NCBI GenBank assembly: GCA_013349595.1
Contig: DUZI01000018.1
Span: 1-12,861, forward strand
Length of the DNA stretch: 12,861 bases
Source of the DNA: Nitrospirota bacterium
GTDB lineage: Bacteria > Nitrospirota > Thermodesulfovibrionia > Thermodesulfovibrionales > Dissulfurispiraceae
Direction: 5' to 3'
The translations under genes were made by a program, and so were the position numbers. Below, piece by piece: positions 1-8,193 of this stretch; position 1 is the stretch's first letter, and each line of letters opens with the position of its first letter. Below the pieces are notes generated by a model that was not told the origin of the DNA, ran no database searches, and was given only the letters and a program-made list of their open reading frames with translations.

Positions 1-111
1 AAAGTGAAGATAAAGAGAAGGACAGCCTATATACCACCAGCGGTTCCCCCATGGAGGAAGTTCAAAATAGGCAGTAACGCCTCCAAGAATATAAAGGAGG
101 TGGCAGCGTAG
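1..111 (+). CDS. transposase, C-terminal fragment (cut by window edge)
   Basis: Frame 1 is open from the first base to a TAG at 109-111 and encodes the last 36 residues of a protein. The tail is basic and contains Y-I-P-P followed by P-W-R-K-F-K-I-G. I know this kind of proline/tryptophan/arginine tail from the C-termini of some DDE transposases. The stop lies only five bases before the first of two direct repeats of the type found at insertion-sequence ends, which supports the call. The catalytic domain is outside the window, so the IS family cannot be named safely and activity cannot be judged. Confidence 0.6.
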   Translation, partial: KVKIKRRTAYIPPAVPPWRKFKIGSNASKNIKEVAA

Positions 112-116
112 AAACC

Positions 117-158
117 GGACATTTTTATTTTGGTGAAAACAGGACATTTTTATTTTGG
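117..158 (+). repeat. two direct 17-bp repeats in the IS end
   Basis: GGACATTTTTATTTTGG occurs at 117-133 and again, without mismatch, at 142-158, a 25-bp period. The eight bases between the copies are TGAAAACA. Position and spacing suggest transposase binding sites at the element end. Two copies separated by so few bases are not a CRISPR. Confidence 0.75.
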
Positions 159-182
159 CTTGACACAGGAATCAAAAATTTA

Positions 183-212
183 TTGACAAACAATATCCTC
201 AAATATTATTTT
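183..212 (+). promoter_or_regulatory. putative sigma-70 promoter of the tRNA-Lys/tRNA-Glu unit
   Basis: A perfect -35 box TTGACA is at 183-188. Candidate -10 boxes are TATTTT at 207-212 (18-bp spacer) or TATTAT at 204-209 (15-bp spacer). Either would start transcription shortly before the tRNA-Lys at 236. A second TTGACA at 160-165 belongs to the IS end and has no good -10 at normal spacing. Confidence 0.45.
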
Positions 213-235
213 ATACATCTTGTTTTTTTTGAGTT

Positions 236-308
236 GGGCCGCTAGCTCAGCAGGTAGAGCAACGCCCTTTTAAGGCGTGGGTCGTTGGTTCGAATCCAAC
301 GCGGCTCA
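236..308 (+). tRNA. tRNA-Lys (anticodon TTT)
   Basis: The cloverleaf is complete. The acceptor stem pairs 236-242 with 301-307 and has one G-T wobble. The D stem is GCTC/GAGC at 245-248 and 257-260. The anticodon stem is ACGCC/GGCGT at 262-266 and 274-278, with loop CTTTTAA and anticodon TTT at 269-271. The T stem is GTTGG/CCAAC around TTCGAAT. The discriminator is A308. The 3' CCA is not encoded, so a CCA-adding enzyme must complete it. Confidence 0.97.
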
Positions 309-309
309 T

Positions 310-382
310 GTCCCCATCGTCTAGAGGCCGAGGACATTGCCCTTTCAAGGCAGTAACACGGGTTCGAATCCCGTTGGGGACG
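310..382 (+). tRNA. tRNA-Glu (anticodon TTC)
   Basis: The acceptor stem GTCCCCA (310-316) pairs with TGGGGAC (375-381), and the discriminator is G382. The anticodon stem TTGCC/GGCAG encloses loop CTTTCAA with anticodon TTC at 344-346. The T arm is ACGGG-TTCGAAT-CCCGT. CCA is not encoded. Only one base (309) separates it from tRNA-Lys, so both come from one precursor. Confidence 0.97.
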
Positions 383-415
383 CTAAATATATTATTTGAA
401 AAGGACTTCATTGTC

Positions 416-1090
416 ATGCGATTTATCGACACCCCCATTGGCAAAAAAATAATCATGTCAGTTACAGGGATTATATTAATTAAATTCCTTTTCATCCATC
501 TTATAGGCAATTCATCAATTTTCTTAGGTCCTAACGGCATAAACTTATATGCCCAAAGCCTCCATAGCCTACCGCCTCTTGTTTGGGGCTTTAGAGCAGT
601 AATGCTTTTCATTTTTTTGGTTCATATATATTTTGCAATCAAACTAACCCTTGAAAACAAAGAGGCAAAGCCCGTTGCTTATGCTATTGACAAAACCCTT
701 GTTGCTACCTTTTCATCAAAAACAATGATATGGACAGGTTTGATTATATTTGCCTTTGTTATTTATCACCTACTTCATTTTACAATCCAAATTACTACAC
801 CAAACTTTGCAGCTTCCTTGAATCCTGATAATTTAGGACGACCTGATGTTTTTAAAATGATAGTATTGAGCTTTCAAAAGGGAACGATTTCTTTTGTCTA
901 TGCCTTTGCCTTACTCGCACTTATGCTTCATTTAAGTCATGGTATCCAAAGCATCTTCCAAACGCTTGGCCTAAATACTCAAACACTTATGCCAAAGATA
1001 AAGATAGTTGGTACAGTCGTAGCACTGTTGATTCTTATTGGTTATTTATTAATTCCTACTGCAATACTTATGGGTATTGTCAAAATATAG
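416..1090 (+). CDS. sdhC: succinate dehydrogenase/fumarate reductase cytochrome b subunit
   Basis: This is the membrane anchor of complex II, 224 residues, which passes electrons between the iron-sulfur subunit and the quinone pool through two b haems. It has the family opening (I-G-K-K-x-x-M-S-V-T-G, residues 8-18, then H-L-I-G-N at 28-32) and about five hydrophobic helices. Candidate haem ligands are H28, H70, H118 or H121, and H172 or H175. This fits the single-subunit dihaem type seen in Bacillus SdhC and Wolinella FrdC. The ATG at 416 is chosen because AAGGA at 401-405 precedes it by ten bases; the upstream ATG at 308 would run through tRNA-Glu. Only 33 bases separate it from tRNA-Glu, so it has no obvious promoter of its own. 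Sequence cannot tell the succinate from the fumarate direction. Confidence 0.9.
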   Translation: MRFIDTPIGKKIIMSVTGIILIKFLFIHLIGNSSIFLGPNGINLYAQSLHSLPPLVWGFRAVMLFIFLVHIYFAIKLTLENKEAKPVAYAIDKTLVATFSSKTMIWTGLIIFAFVIYHLLHFTIQITTPNFAASLNPDNLGRPDVFKMIVLSFQKGTISFVYAFALLALMLHLSHGIQSIFQTLGLNTQTLMPKIKIVGTVVALLILIGYLLIPTAILMGIVKI

Positions 1091-1112
1091 TGGTATTTGG
1101 GAGGCTCAATAA

Positions 1113-3023
1113 ATGTTATATAGCAAGGTCCCATCTGGACCTATAAATGAAAAGTGGGACAGACATCGTCAGAACCTCAAGTTAATTAATCCTGCAAATA
1201 AAAGAAAATTTACAATAATTGTCGTTGGGACTGGACTTGCTGGTGCCTCTGCCTCTGCTACTCTCGCCGAACTTGGATATAATGTTGAGGCTTTTTGTTA
1301 TCAAGATAGTGCAAGAAGGGCTCATAGCATTGCAGCTCAAGGAGGAATTAACGCTGCAAAAAACTACCCAAACGATGGTGACAGTATTTATAGATTATTT
1401 TATGACACTGTAAAAGGTGGTGATTTCAGATCAAGAGAGGCAAATGTATATCGTCTCGCACAGGTCAGCGTGAATATTATTGATCAATGTGTTGCCCAAG
1501 GAGTTCCCTTTGCAAGGGATTATGCAGGTTATTTAGATAATCGCTCCTTTGGTGGTGCACAATTATCAAGAACTTTTTATGCCCGTGGGCAGACAGGTCA
1601 ACAGTTACTACTCGGAGCCTATCAGGCTTTGTCAAGACAAATTTACTTAGGCAAGGTAAAAATGTATCCAAGGACAGAGATGCTTGAACTTGTTCTTGTT
1701 GATGGGGAGGCAAAGGGTATAATTGTTAGAGATTTAGTAAGTGGCGAGATACGAGCTCACTCAGCAGATGCAGTCTGTTTATGCACTGGTGGCTATGGCA
1801 ATGTATTTTATTTATCTACAAATGCTATGGGTTGTAATGTAACTGCCACATACAGGGCTTATAAAAAGGGGGCATTTTTTGCAAATCCATGCTTTACACA
1901 GATTCATCCAACCTGTATACCAGTCAGTGGTGACCATCAATCAAAATTAACCCTCATGTCGGAATCATTAAGGAATGATGGTAGGATTTGGGTACCAATC
2001 AAAAAGGGAGATAATAGACATCCAAATGACATCCCTGAAAATGAACGGGATTATTATTTAGAAAGAAAATATCCAAGTTTTGGTAATCTGGCACCAAGAG
2101 ACATTTCCTCAAGGGCGGCTAAAGAGGTTTGCGATGAAGGCAGAGGTGTAGGTCCTGGAGGTTTAGGTGTTTATTTAGATTTTGCTGATGCTATAAAGCG
2201 TCTTGGTGAAAATGTTATTCGTCAAAGATACGGAAACCTATTTGAGATGTATGAGAGGATAACAGGTGAGAATGCTTACAAACAGCCTATGAGGATTTAT
2301 CCAGCAGTTCATTATACGATGGGTGGATTATGGGTTGATTACAACCTTGAGAGCAATATACCTGGTCTTTTTGTGCTTGGAGAGGCCAACTTTTCTGACC
2401 ATGGTGCAAATAGACTTGGGGCAAGTGCCCTTATGCAAGGATTGGCTGATGGATATTTTATAATACCCTATACCATTGCTGATTATCTAGCACGAACTAA
2501 TATTAAAAGGCCTTCTATTGAAAACTTAGAATTTAATAAATCAAAGGAAGATGTTCAGAATAATATTAAAAAACTTCTATCTATCAAGGGCAAAAAGACT
2601 GTAAATGATTTTCACCGTGAACTTGGAAAGATAATGTGGGATCATGTAGGAATGGCAAGGAGCGAAGAAAGTCTAAAGATTGCACTCAAGAGGATCCCTG
2701 AAATTAGAGAAGAGTTTTGGCAAAATGTCGTTGTCACTGGTTCAGGAGAGGAATTGAATCAAGAATTGGAAAAGGCTGGCAGAGTTGCTGATTTCCTCGA
2801 ATTTGCCGAATTAATGGCTTATGATGCCCTTTGTAGAAATGAGTCTTGCGGAGGACATTTTAGGATTGAACATCAAATGCCTGATGGCGAGGCAAAGAGA
2901 GATGACGAAAATTTTTGTTTCGTGTCTGCTTGGGAATATAAGGGGAAAGATAAACTACCTGAACTACACAAAGAACCCCTTATCTTTGAGAATGTCAAAC
3001 TTACAATAAGGAGTTACAAATAA
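1113..3023 (+). CDS. sdhA: succinate dehydrogenase/fumarate reductase flavoprotein subunit
   Basis: This is the catalytic subunit of complex II, 636 residues, interconverting succinate and fumarate on covalently bound FAD. The Rossmann FAD motif is at about 35-61 (V-V-G-T-G-L-A-G). The attachment histidine is H71 in R-R-A-H-S-I-A-A-Q-G-G. Active-site segments are H265-P-T, A-P-R-D-I-S-S-R at 327-334 with the family's catalytic arginine, H400-Y-T-M-G-G, and N433-R-L-G-A. Length and the N-terminal extension before the FAD domain match the long flavoprotein paired with a single dihaem cytochrome. GGGAGG at 1099-1104 lies eight bases before the ATG. The gene follows sdhC by 22 bases and abuts sdhB directly. 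It could equally be called frdA. Confidence 0.95.
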   Translation: MLYSKVPSGPINEKWDRHRQNLKLINPANKRKFTIIVVGTGLAGASASATLAELGYNVEAFCYQDSARRAHSIAAQGGINAAKNYPNDGDSIYRLFYDTVKGGDFRSREANVYRLAQVSVNIIDQCVAQGVPFARDYAGYLDNRSFGGAQLSRTFYARGQTGQQLLLGAYQALSRQIYLGKVKMYPRTEMLELVLVDGEAKGIIVRDLVSGEIRAHSADAVCLCTGGYGNVFYLSTNAMGCNVTATYRAYKKGAFFANPCFTQIHPTCIPVSGDHQSKLTLMSESLRNDGRIWVPIKKGDNRHPNDIPENERDYYLERKYPSFGNLAPRDISSRAAKEVCDEGRGVGPGGLGVYLDFADAIKRLGENVIRQRYGNLFEMYERITGENAYKQPMRIYPAVHYTMGGLWVDYNLESNIPGLFVLGEANFSDHGANRLGASALMQGLADGYFIIPYTIADYLARTNIKRPSIENLEFNKSKEDVQNNIKKLLSIKGKKTVNDFHRELGKIMWDHVGMARSEESLKIALKRIPEIREEFWQNVVVTGSGEELNQELEKAGRVADFLEFAELMAYDALCRNESCGGHFRIEHQMPDGEAKRDDENFCFVSAWEYKGKDKLPELHKEPLIFENVKLTIRSYK

Positions 3024-3770
3024 ATGAATCTCACACTCTTTGTTTGGCGTCAAAAAGACAAAGATTCACAAGGCAAACTTGAAGAATATAAGGCACACGA
3101 TATTAGTCCAGACATGTCTTTCCTTGAGATGCTTGATGTTGTCAACGAAAGATTGATAAAAGAAGGAAAAGAGCCTATTGCCTTTGACCATGACTGCAGA
3201 GAAGGCATCTGCGGTATGTGTTCACAGGTAATAAATGGAATACCTCATGGCCATCAAGAGAAGACTACGGTGTGTCAGCTTCATATGAGACACTTTGAGG
3301 ACGGTGATACAATATACATTGAGCCTTTTCGTGCAAAGGCTTTCCCTATAATCAAAGACCTTGTTGTTGACAGAAGTGCCCTTGATAGAATCATACAAGC
3401 AGGTGGATATATTTCAGTTCATACTGGAGGTGTCCCAGATTCAAATGCCATATTAATACCAAAACCTGATGCAGACCTTGCAATGGATGCTGCAGAATGT
3501 ATAGGATGCGGAGCCTGTGTTGCAGCATGTCCTAATGGTTCTGCAATGTTATTTACCTCTGCAAAGGTTACACACCTTGCTATGTTGCCTCAAGGTAGGG
3601 TTGAAGCAGCAAGAAGGGTTTGTCTTATGACAGAACAGATGCTAAAAGAAGGCTTTGGAAACTGTTCAAATCATTATGAATGTCAAGCCGCATGCCCTAA
3701 GGGAATAAAGGTTTCTTTCATAGCCAAGTTAAACAGGGAGTTTATTAAAGCCCAATTTAAAAATAAATAA
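3024..3770 (+). CDS. sdhB: succinate dehydrogenase/fumarate reductase iron-sulfur subunit
   Basis: This is the electron-transfer subunit of complex II, 248 residues, carrying three clusters between FAD and the cytochrome. The plant-type [2Fe-2S] ligands are C58, C63, C66 and C84 (C-R-E-G-I-C-G-M-C). The C-terminal ferredoxin part has C159-x2-C162-x2-C165-x3-C169-P and C214-x5-C220-x3-C224-P, which supply the [4Fe-4S] and [3Fe-4S] clusters. The ATG directly follows the flavoprotein stop TAA (3021-3023), and AAGGAG at 3008-3013 lies inside the end of that gene, so translation is likely coupled. With the two upstream genes it makes a full C-A-B complex II operon. Confidence 0.95.
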   Translation: MNLTLFVWRQKDKDSQGKLEEYKAHDISPDMSFLEMLDVVNERLIKEGKEPIAFDHDCREGICGMCSQVINGIPHGHQEKTTVCQLHMRHFEDGDTIYIEPFRAKAFPIIKDLVVDRSALDRIIQAGGYISVHTGGVPDSNAILIPKPDADLAMDAAECIGCGACVAACPNGSAMLFTSAKVTHLAMLPQGRVEAARRVCLMTEQMLKEGFGNCSNHYECQAACPKGIKVSFIAKLNREFIKAQFKNK

Positions 3771-3799
3771 CCTTGAAATCTTCTAAGTAGTTTTCATAA

Positions 3800-6700
3800 A
3801 TGCACATAGAATTCCTCTCTAATCCCTTAGTTTCCATTATAGTAAGGACAAAGGACAGACCAGAGTTACTTCTTAGAGCCTTATCAAGTATTGCCAATTG
3901 TAACTATCAAAACAAAGAAATCATTATAGTCAACGACGGTGGATGTGATATAAACAAAGAAAAAATTAGCAATATCTTAAAAGGCAATAGTTTCAACATT
4001 TATGTAAATAAATCTACACTTGGTAGGGCAGAATCACTTAATAAAGGAATAAACAACGCAAAGGGTGAATTAATATATTTCTTAGACGATGATGACACAG
4101 TAATGCCTGATGGAATCTCTAGTCTTGTTAATGCCTTTGGTGGAGATTTTGACAAAATAATTTACGGTAATGTCATTTGTAGAAAATATACTGAAGATGG
4201 TAAATCTGTAATTTATGAATGGATAATGAGTAATCCTTTTGAAAAGGAAAAACTCGTTTTAGAGAATTTTATACCAATTAATTCTCTGTGTATTCCGAAA
4301 AAGTTTCTATCTAAAATAGGGGCCATTGACCCTGCATTTTTGATTTATGAAGACTGGGATATGTTGCTACGGCTATCGGAGATCGCAGATTTCATCCATA
4401 TCACAAAGACCATTGCAGAATATAGTATTTTTGGTACATCTACATTAACGGGCAAGGAAGGGTTTGAGTTTCAAAAACACTATCGTCAAAAGATACTAAA
4501 AAAACACTTTCATAAAGTAACTCCCGAAATAATTATTAAATACATATTCTTTGCACCTCATATATTTTTAAAAGATAATGAAAATGAACGCTTAGCAGAA
4601 TTAGTAAAAGAACTCAACAATCAGTTAGCAAATGCAAACCAAGAAAAACAACTCTATAAAGACCAACTCGATTTTTATAATAACACCTTGACAATGAAGA
4701 TATCTGAACTTAATAGGCAAAAAGTAGAACTTCAAAAACAGATAAAAGATTTGAAAGATACTATTTCAATAAAAAACCACGATATTGCAAACCTTAAGAA
4801 AATTAATTTAAGGATATCTAATGAACTAAGAGACATCAGTAATTCCCGTTCATGGAAGGTTACAAGACCGATTAGAGTGGTAATGAAAAAAATAAGAAAA
4901 TACTTTCGAATAATAAATGGAAATCATGATGAATATAAAGTTGATACTTTTATAACCTCTTTGGAAAATCATAAATGCCAAGAAATCATAGATAGAACTA
5001 AAGAAAAGGTAGAGATTATTATTGTCAACTATAATGGATTGGCACATCTAAAAAAATGCATACCTTCAGTCATGAATACTAACTATCCAAACTTCTCTGT
5101 GACAGTTGTTGATAATAACTCAACTGATGGTAGCGTAGAGTATCTTGAAAAAGAACATCCACACATTAAGATAATCAAAAACAAAGAAAATATTGGCTTC
5201 GGTCGTGCTAATGACATAGCAATACAACAAAGTGAGGCTAACTTAATAGCCCTTCTTAATAACGATACAGAAGTAGAGCCAAACTGGTTGAGTTACCTTG
5301 TGTGTTATTTAATGAATGATGACACTATTGCAAGCACCACATCCAAACTCTTGCTTATGAAACATCCATCGGTGATAAATAATGTAGGTGGTGGAATGAA
5401 TTGTCTTGGTTTTGGCTACGATCTTGGATTGTATTTACCCGATGGAGAAGATTTTTCACAGCCAAAAGAGGTCTTATTTCCTTCCGGTGCTGCCTGTTTA
5501 ATAAGAAAAAATCTTTATTTTAAAATTGGTGGTTTTGATAAGACCTTTTTTATGTATCATGAAGATGTTGACCTTGGTTGGAGGTTTTGGAATTTTGGAT
5601 ACAAGGTAATATTTGTCCCTCAATCAAGGGTTTATCACGCCTTTGGGGGTACATCTTATAAAATAGGCGGGCACTCATTTAAGGAAACCTATGGCTTACA
5701 ACATGCTATGAGGTCATTGATAAAAAATTATGAATTTATCAATATGCTCAAATATCTCTCTTTATTTATTGCACTTTGTATCAAGAAATATCCTTCAAAG
5801 TTAACAAGCATATTAAAATGGAATCTTAAACTATTACCCTCTACAATTAAGGAGAGGCATAAAATAAATAAAAACAAAAGGTTAGGTGATGCCACACTTT
5901 TTAATAAAGGTCTTATTGATAGCTTCCTCCACCCTTTCATACACCTGCCTGATTACGAAATGCAACATATTGATTCTTTTATCGAATCAAAAAATGAGAG
6001 GGATTCAATTTTAATGGGAGTTAATGATATTTGTAATCTTGGCTATGGTTGGCACAGAAGTGAGATTTGGCATAAAGACAAACTCTCTAAAATAAGGTGC
6101 ACCATGTCTGAGGCTGTAGTTTTTTTATATAATGAAACTGAAGACGATTTGTTAACATTTGAAATAGCAAGTCTTGGAGTTCCTATTGGGATTAACCAGT
6201 CCTTTTGTATCTTTGTCAATGACAATCAAGTAAAAGACTTTATAGTATCTGATGATGCAATGAAAACCTACGAAGTTCCCTTGCAAAACATTAAAGGAAT
6301 CCTTGAGATAAGGATAAAGGTTAATAAGACCTTCATACCTGATGAGTATTATCACAACGGTGACAAAAGGGAAATTGGGCTAGCTGTTAAGAGCATTAGA
6401 ATAATCCCAAAAAAATGCAAAAAGGTCTTTTTTAACGGGATATCAGTAATTATGCCCACATATAACAGAGTTAATGAGCTTATTAGAACACTTAAAGCAC
6501 TTGAAGAACAAACCTTATCCAAAAATTTCTTTGAAGTGATCATTGTTGACGATGGCTCTAAGGATGATACAGCTGAAAGGGTTAAGGATTTTATGACCTC
6601 TACGATGTTAGATATCAAATACTATCGTCAAGATAATAGTGGTCCTGCCACTGCACGAAATCTTGGAATCAAAAAATCTAAAAGAGACTTGATTGTTTTT

Positions 6701-7357
6701 TTAGGTGATGATACTACCCCAGCAAGCGATTTTCTAAAGATACACTTTGAGACTCATCTTCATAAGAATACTGATAGCAAAATAGCTGTATTAGGTTATA
6801 CTGGATGGCCTGAAGGATACAAGATTACACCTTTTTTAAGGTATATAAATGGTTATGGTGCCCAGTTTGGCTATGAACTAATTCAAGATGGGGAGTTTGT
6901 TAATTTTAGTCTCTTTTATACATCAAATATATCTTTACCAAAGGCGTTACTAAATCGATTAGACTATAACTTTGATGAACAGTTTTCCATAGCAGGTTGG
7001 GAAGATACCGACATTGGCTACAGATTACAACAAAAGGGAATGAATATTTTTTATAATGAGAAGGCAAAGACACAACATTTTCATAAGATTAACATTCTCA
7101 CCTTTTGCAAAAGACAGTTTAAGATTGGCAATTTTTCAAAAATTATGTATTCTAAACATCCCGAACTTTACAGTTTTCTAAACCTACATAGGGCATATAA
7201 ATTGTCAAGACATAAACCAATTGCCTTCTTATTGAGGTACTTCATATACATATGTGATGCCTTAAATATATCTTTGCCTCACAGACTTTATAGCTATGTG
7301 CTAAATGTTTATTATTCAATTGGATACTTAAAAGGGAAATTGCAAATAAATCTATAA
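3800..7357 (+). CDS. three-domain family 2 glycosyltransferase with coiled-coil linker
   Basis: This 1185-residue cytoplasmic enzyme probably adds several sugars in succession to a surface polysaccharide or O-antigen. GT-A domain 1 spans about 9-215 (S-I-I-V-R-T-K-D-R; D96-D-D-D99; E184-D-W-D187). A charged heptad-rich coiled coil spans about 259-348, followed by S-R-S-W-K-V-T-R-P at 349-357, common in linkers of such enzymes. Domain 2 spans about 404-640 (I-I-V-N-Y-N-G; N487-N-D-T; H-E-D-V-D at 587-591) and resembles rhamnosyltransferase-type GT2. A probable beta-rich, non-catalytic segment lies at about 715-870. Domain 3 spans about 881-1110 (V-I-M-P-T-Y-N-R; V-D-D-G-S; G-D-D-T at 969-972; W-E-D-T-D at 1067-1071). 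All three keep their metal and acceptor-side acidic motifs, so all may be active. There is no clear ribosome binding site before the ATG, which lies 29 bases after sdhB. The sugars used cannot be read from sequence. Confidence 0.88.
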   Translation: MHIEFLSNPLVSIIVRTKDRPELLLRALSSIANCNYQNKEIIIVNDGGCDINKEKISNILKGNSFNIYVNKSTLGRAESLNKGINNAKGELIYFLDDDDTVMPDGISSLVNAFGGDFDKIIYGNVICRKYTEDGKSVIYEWIMSNPFEKEKLVLENFIPINSLCIPKKFLSKIGAIDPAFLIYEDWDMLLRLSEIADFIHITKTIAEYSIFGTSTLTGKEGFEFQKHYRQKILKKHFHKVTPEIIIKYIFFAPHIFLKDNENERLAELVKELNNQLANANQEKQLYKDQLDFYNNTLTMKISELNRQKVELQKQIKDLKDTISIKNHDIANLKKINLRISNELRDISNSRSWKVTRPIRVVMKKIRKYFRIINGNHDEYKVDTFITSLENHKCQEIIDRTKEKVEIIIVNYNGLAHLKKCIPSVMNTNYPNFSVTVVDNNSTDGSVEYLEKEHPHIKIIKNKENIGFGRANDIAIQQSEANLIALLNNDTEVEPNWLSYLVCYLMNDDTIASTTSKLLLMKHPSVINNVGGGMNCLGFGYDLGLYLPDGEDFSQPKEVLFPSGAACLIRKNLYFKIGGFDKTFFMYHEDVDLGWRFWNFGYKVIFVPQSRVYHAFGGTSYKIGGHSFKETYGLQHAMRSLIKNYEFINMLKYLSLFIALCIKKYPSKLTSILKWNLKLLPSTIKERHKINKNKRLGDATLFNKGLIDSFLHPFIHLPDYEMQHIDSFIESKNERDSILMGVNDICNLGYGWHRSEIWHKDKLSKIRCTMSEAVVFLYNETEDDLLTFEIASLGVPIGINQSFCIFVNDNQVKDFIVSDDAMKTYEVPLQNIKGILEIRIKVNKTFIPDEYYHNGDKREIGLAVKSIRIIPKKCKKVFFNGISVIMPTYNRVNELIRTLKALEEQTLSKNFFEVIIVDDGSKDDTAERVKDFMTSTMLDIKYYRQDNSGPATARNLGIKKSKRDLIVFLGDDTTPASDFLKIHFETHLHKNTDSKIAVLGYTGWPEGYKITPFLRYINGYGAQFGYELIQDGEFVNFSLFYTSNISLPKALLNRLDYNFDEQFSIAGWEDTDIGYRLQQKGMNIFYNEKAKTQHFHKINILTFCKRQFKIGNFSKIMYSKHPELYSFLNLHRAYKLSRHKPIAFLLRYFIYICDALNISLPHRLYSYVLNVYYSIGYLKGKLQINL

Positions 7358-7366
7358 GGAGAAACA

Positions 7367-8112
7367 ATGAGCGAAACAGCAAAATCAATTCATGAATTTG
7401 ACTTTAAACTAATATGTGAATATCAAAGGCAAGGGCCTGGGAGTCCAGAGGCTACTTTAAAAGCCTTGAGTTTTATAGATAATTTGACAAATAAGTCTAA
7501 GATTGCCGATATGGGTTGTGGAACTGGTGGACAAACATTCGTACTGGCTAACAATGTCTTAGGATCTATTACAGGAGTTGACCTATTTCCTGATTTTATT
7601 GACCTTTTTAATAAAAATGCCAAAAAATCAAATTTGGGTAAGGGGTATTATCAGTTCAATGGATATACTGCCTTTTCAACAAGATGAGTTAGATTTAATA
7701 TGGTCAGAAGGGGCTATTTATAATATTGGTTTTGAAAGAGGTATCAATGAATGGTATAAATTTTTGAAAAAAGGTGGATTCATTGCCGTCACTGAGGCAT
7801 CATGGTTTACTAAAAATCAACCTGATGAGATTAGAGATTTTTGGGAAAAAGCCTATCCTGAAATAGACACTATTTCACAAAAAGTCAAAAAGATGGAAGA
7901 AGCTGGTTATGTTCCTATAGCTACATTTATATTGCCTGAAGAGTGCTGGACAAAACATTTTTATTTCCCTCAAATCAATGCACAAGAGGTCTTTTTAAAA
8001 AAATATCCTGATAATAAAACTGCTTAGGAACTTGTAGTAAATCAAAGACATGAGGCAGATTTGTATCATAAATACATATTATGGTTATGTCTTTTATATA
8101 GGCAAAAAGTAG
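7367..8112 (+). pseudogene. class I SAM-dependent methyltransferase, disrupted
   Basis: The start is sound: AAGGAG at 7356-7361 overlaps the stop of the preceding gene, and ATG follows five bases later. The first frame has the SAM motif I-A-D-M-G-C-G-T-G-G at residues 46-55 but stops at 7687. The next frame continues the same protein (from G-I-I-S-S-M-D, with W-S-E-G-A-I-Y-N-I-G-F-E-R-G) to a TAG at 8025-8027. Dropping one G from the run at 7642-7645 joins the two smoothly. Past the TAG the same frame still reads N-Q-R-H-E-A-D-L-Y-H-K-Y. A second shift near 8076-8080 then gives Y-Y-G-Y-V-F-Y-I-G-K-K and a stop at 8110-8112, which looks like the family's natural C-terminus. Two shifts plus a nonsense codon make a dead gene, not a single sequencing error. 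Its ancestral target is unknown; a glycan or small-molecule role is possible from its neighbour. Confidence 0.85.
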
Positions 8113-8133
8113 CATTAGATAATCAAAACTTTT

Positions 8134-8163
8134 TTGGAAAGTTTCATGTTTTTTGTATATAAT
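8134..8163 (+). promoter_or_regulatory. putative sigma-70 promoter of tRNA-Arg
   Basis: TTGGAA at 8134-8139 and a perfect TATAAT at 8158-8163 are separated by 18 bases. Transcription would begin near 8170, about 24 bases before the tRNA. It lies just after the end of the decayed methyltransferase. Confidence 0.5.
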
Positions 8164-8193
8164 AACTACCTATCTGATCTATATTAATATCCT

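Larger units (their letters stand above)
1..165 (+). mobile_element. right-hand end of an insertion sequence
   Basis: A transposase C-terminus is followed within a few bases by two tandemly placed 17-bp repeats and then by TTGACA at 160-165. Terminal repeats just outside the transposase stop are typical of IS ends, and internal multiple repeats occur for example in IS21-like elements. The exact outer border is uncertain, because the other end and any target duplication are not in the window. I place it near 165-170. Beyond it lies the promoter of the tRNA-Lys gene. Confidence 0.5.

Noticed and set aside
117..158. CRISPR-like direct repeats
   Set aside because: Only two copies with an eight-base gap, beside a transposase end; this fits IS terminal repeats.
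308..415. Upstream in-frame ATG at 308 as the start of the cytochrome b gene
   Set aside because: It would translate straight through tRNA-Glu; the ATG at 416 has a proper ribosome binding site and matches the family N-terminus.
247..612. Minus-strand open frame of 121 codons
   Set aside because: It is the antisense of the two tRNAs and of the cytochrome b gene; its product contains the typical mistranslated-tRNA pattern and no real domain.
7630..7690. Programmed frameshift in the methyltransferase
   Set aside because: A later in-frame stop and a second frameshift show decay, and there is no slippery heptamer with a following structure at the first lesion.
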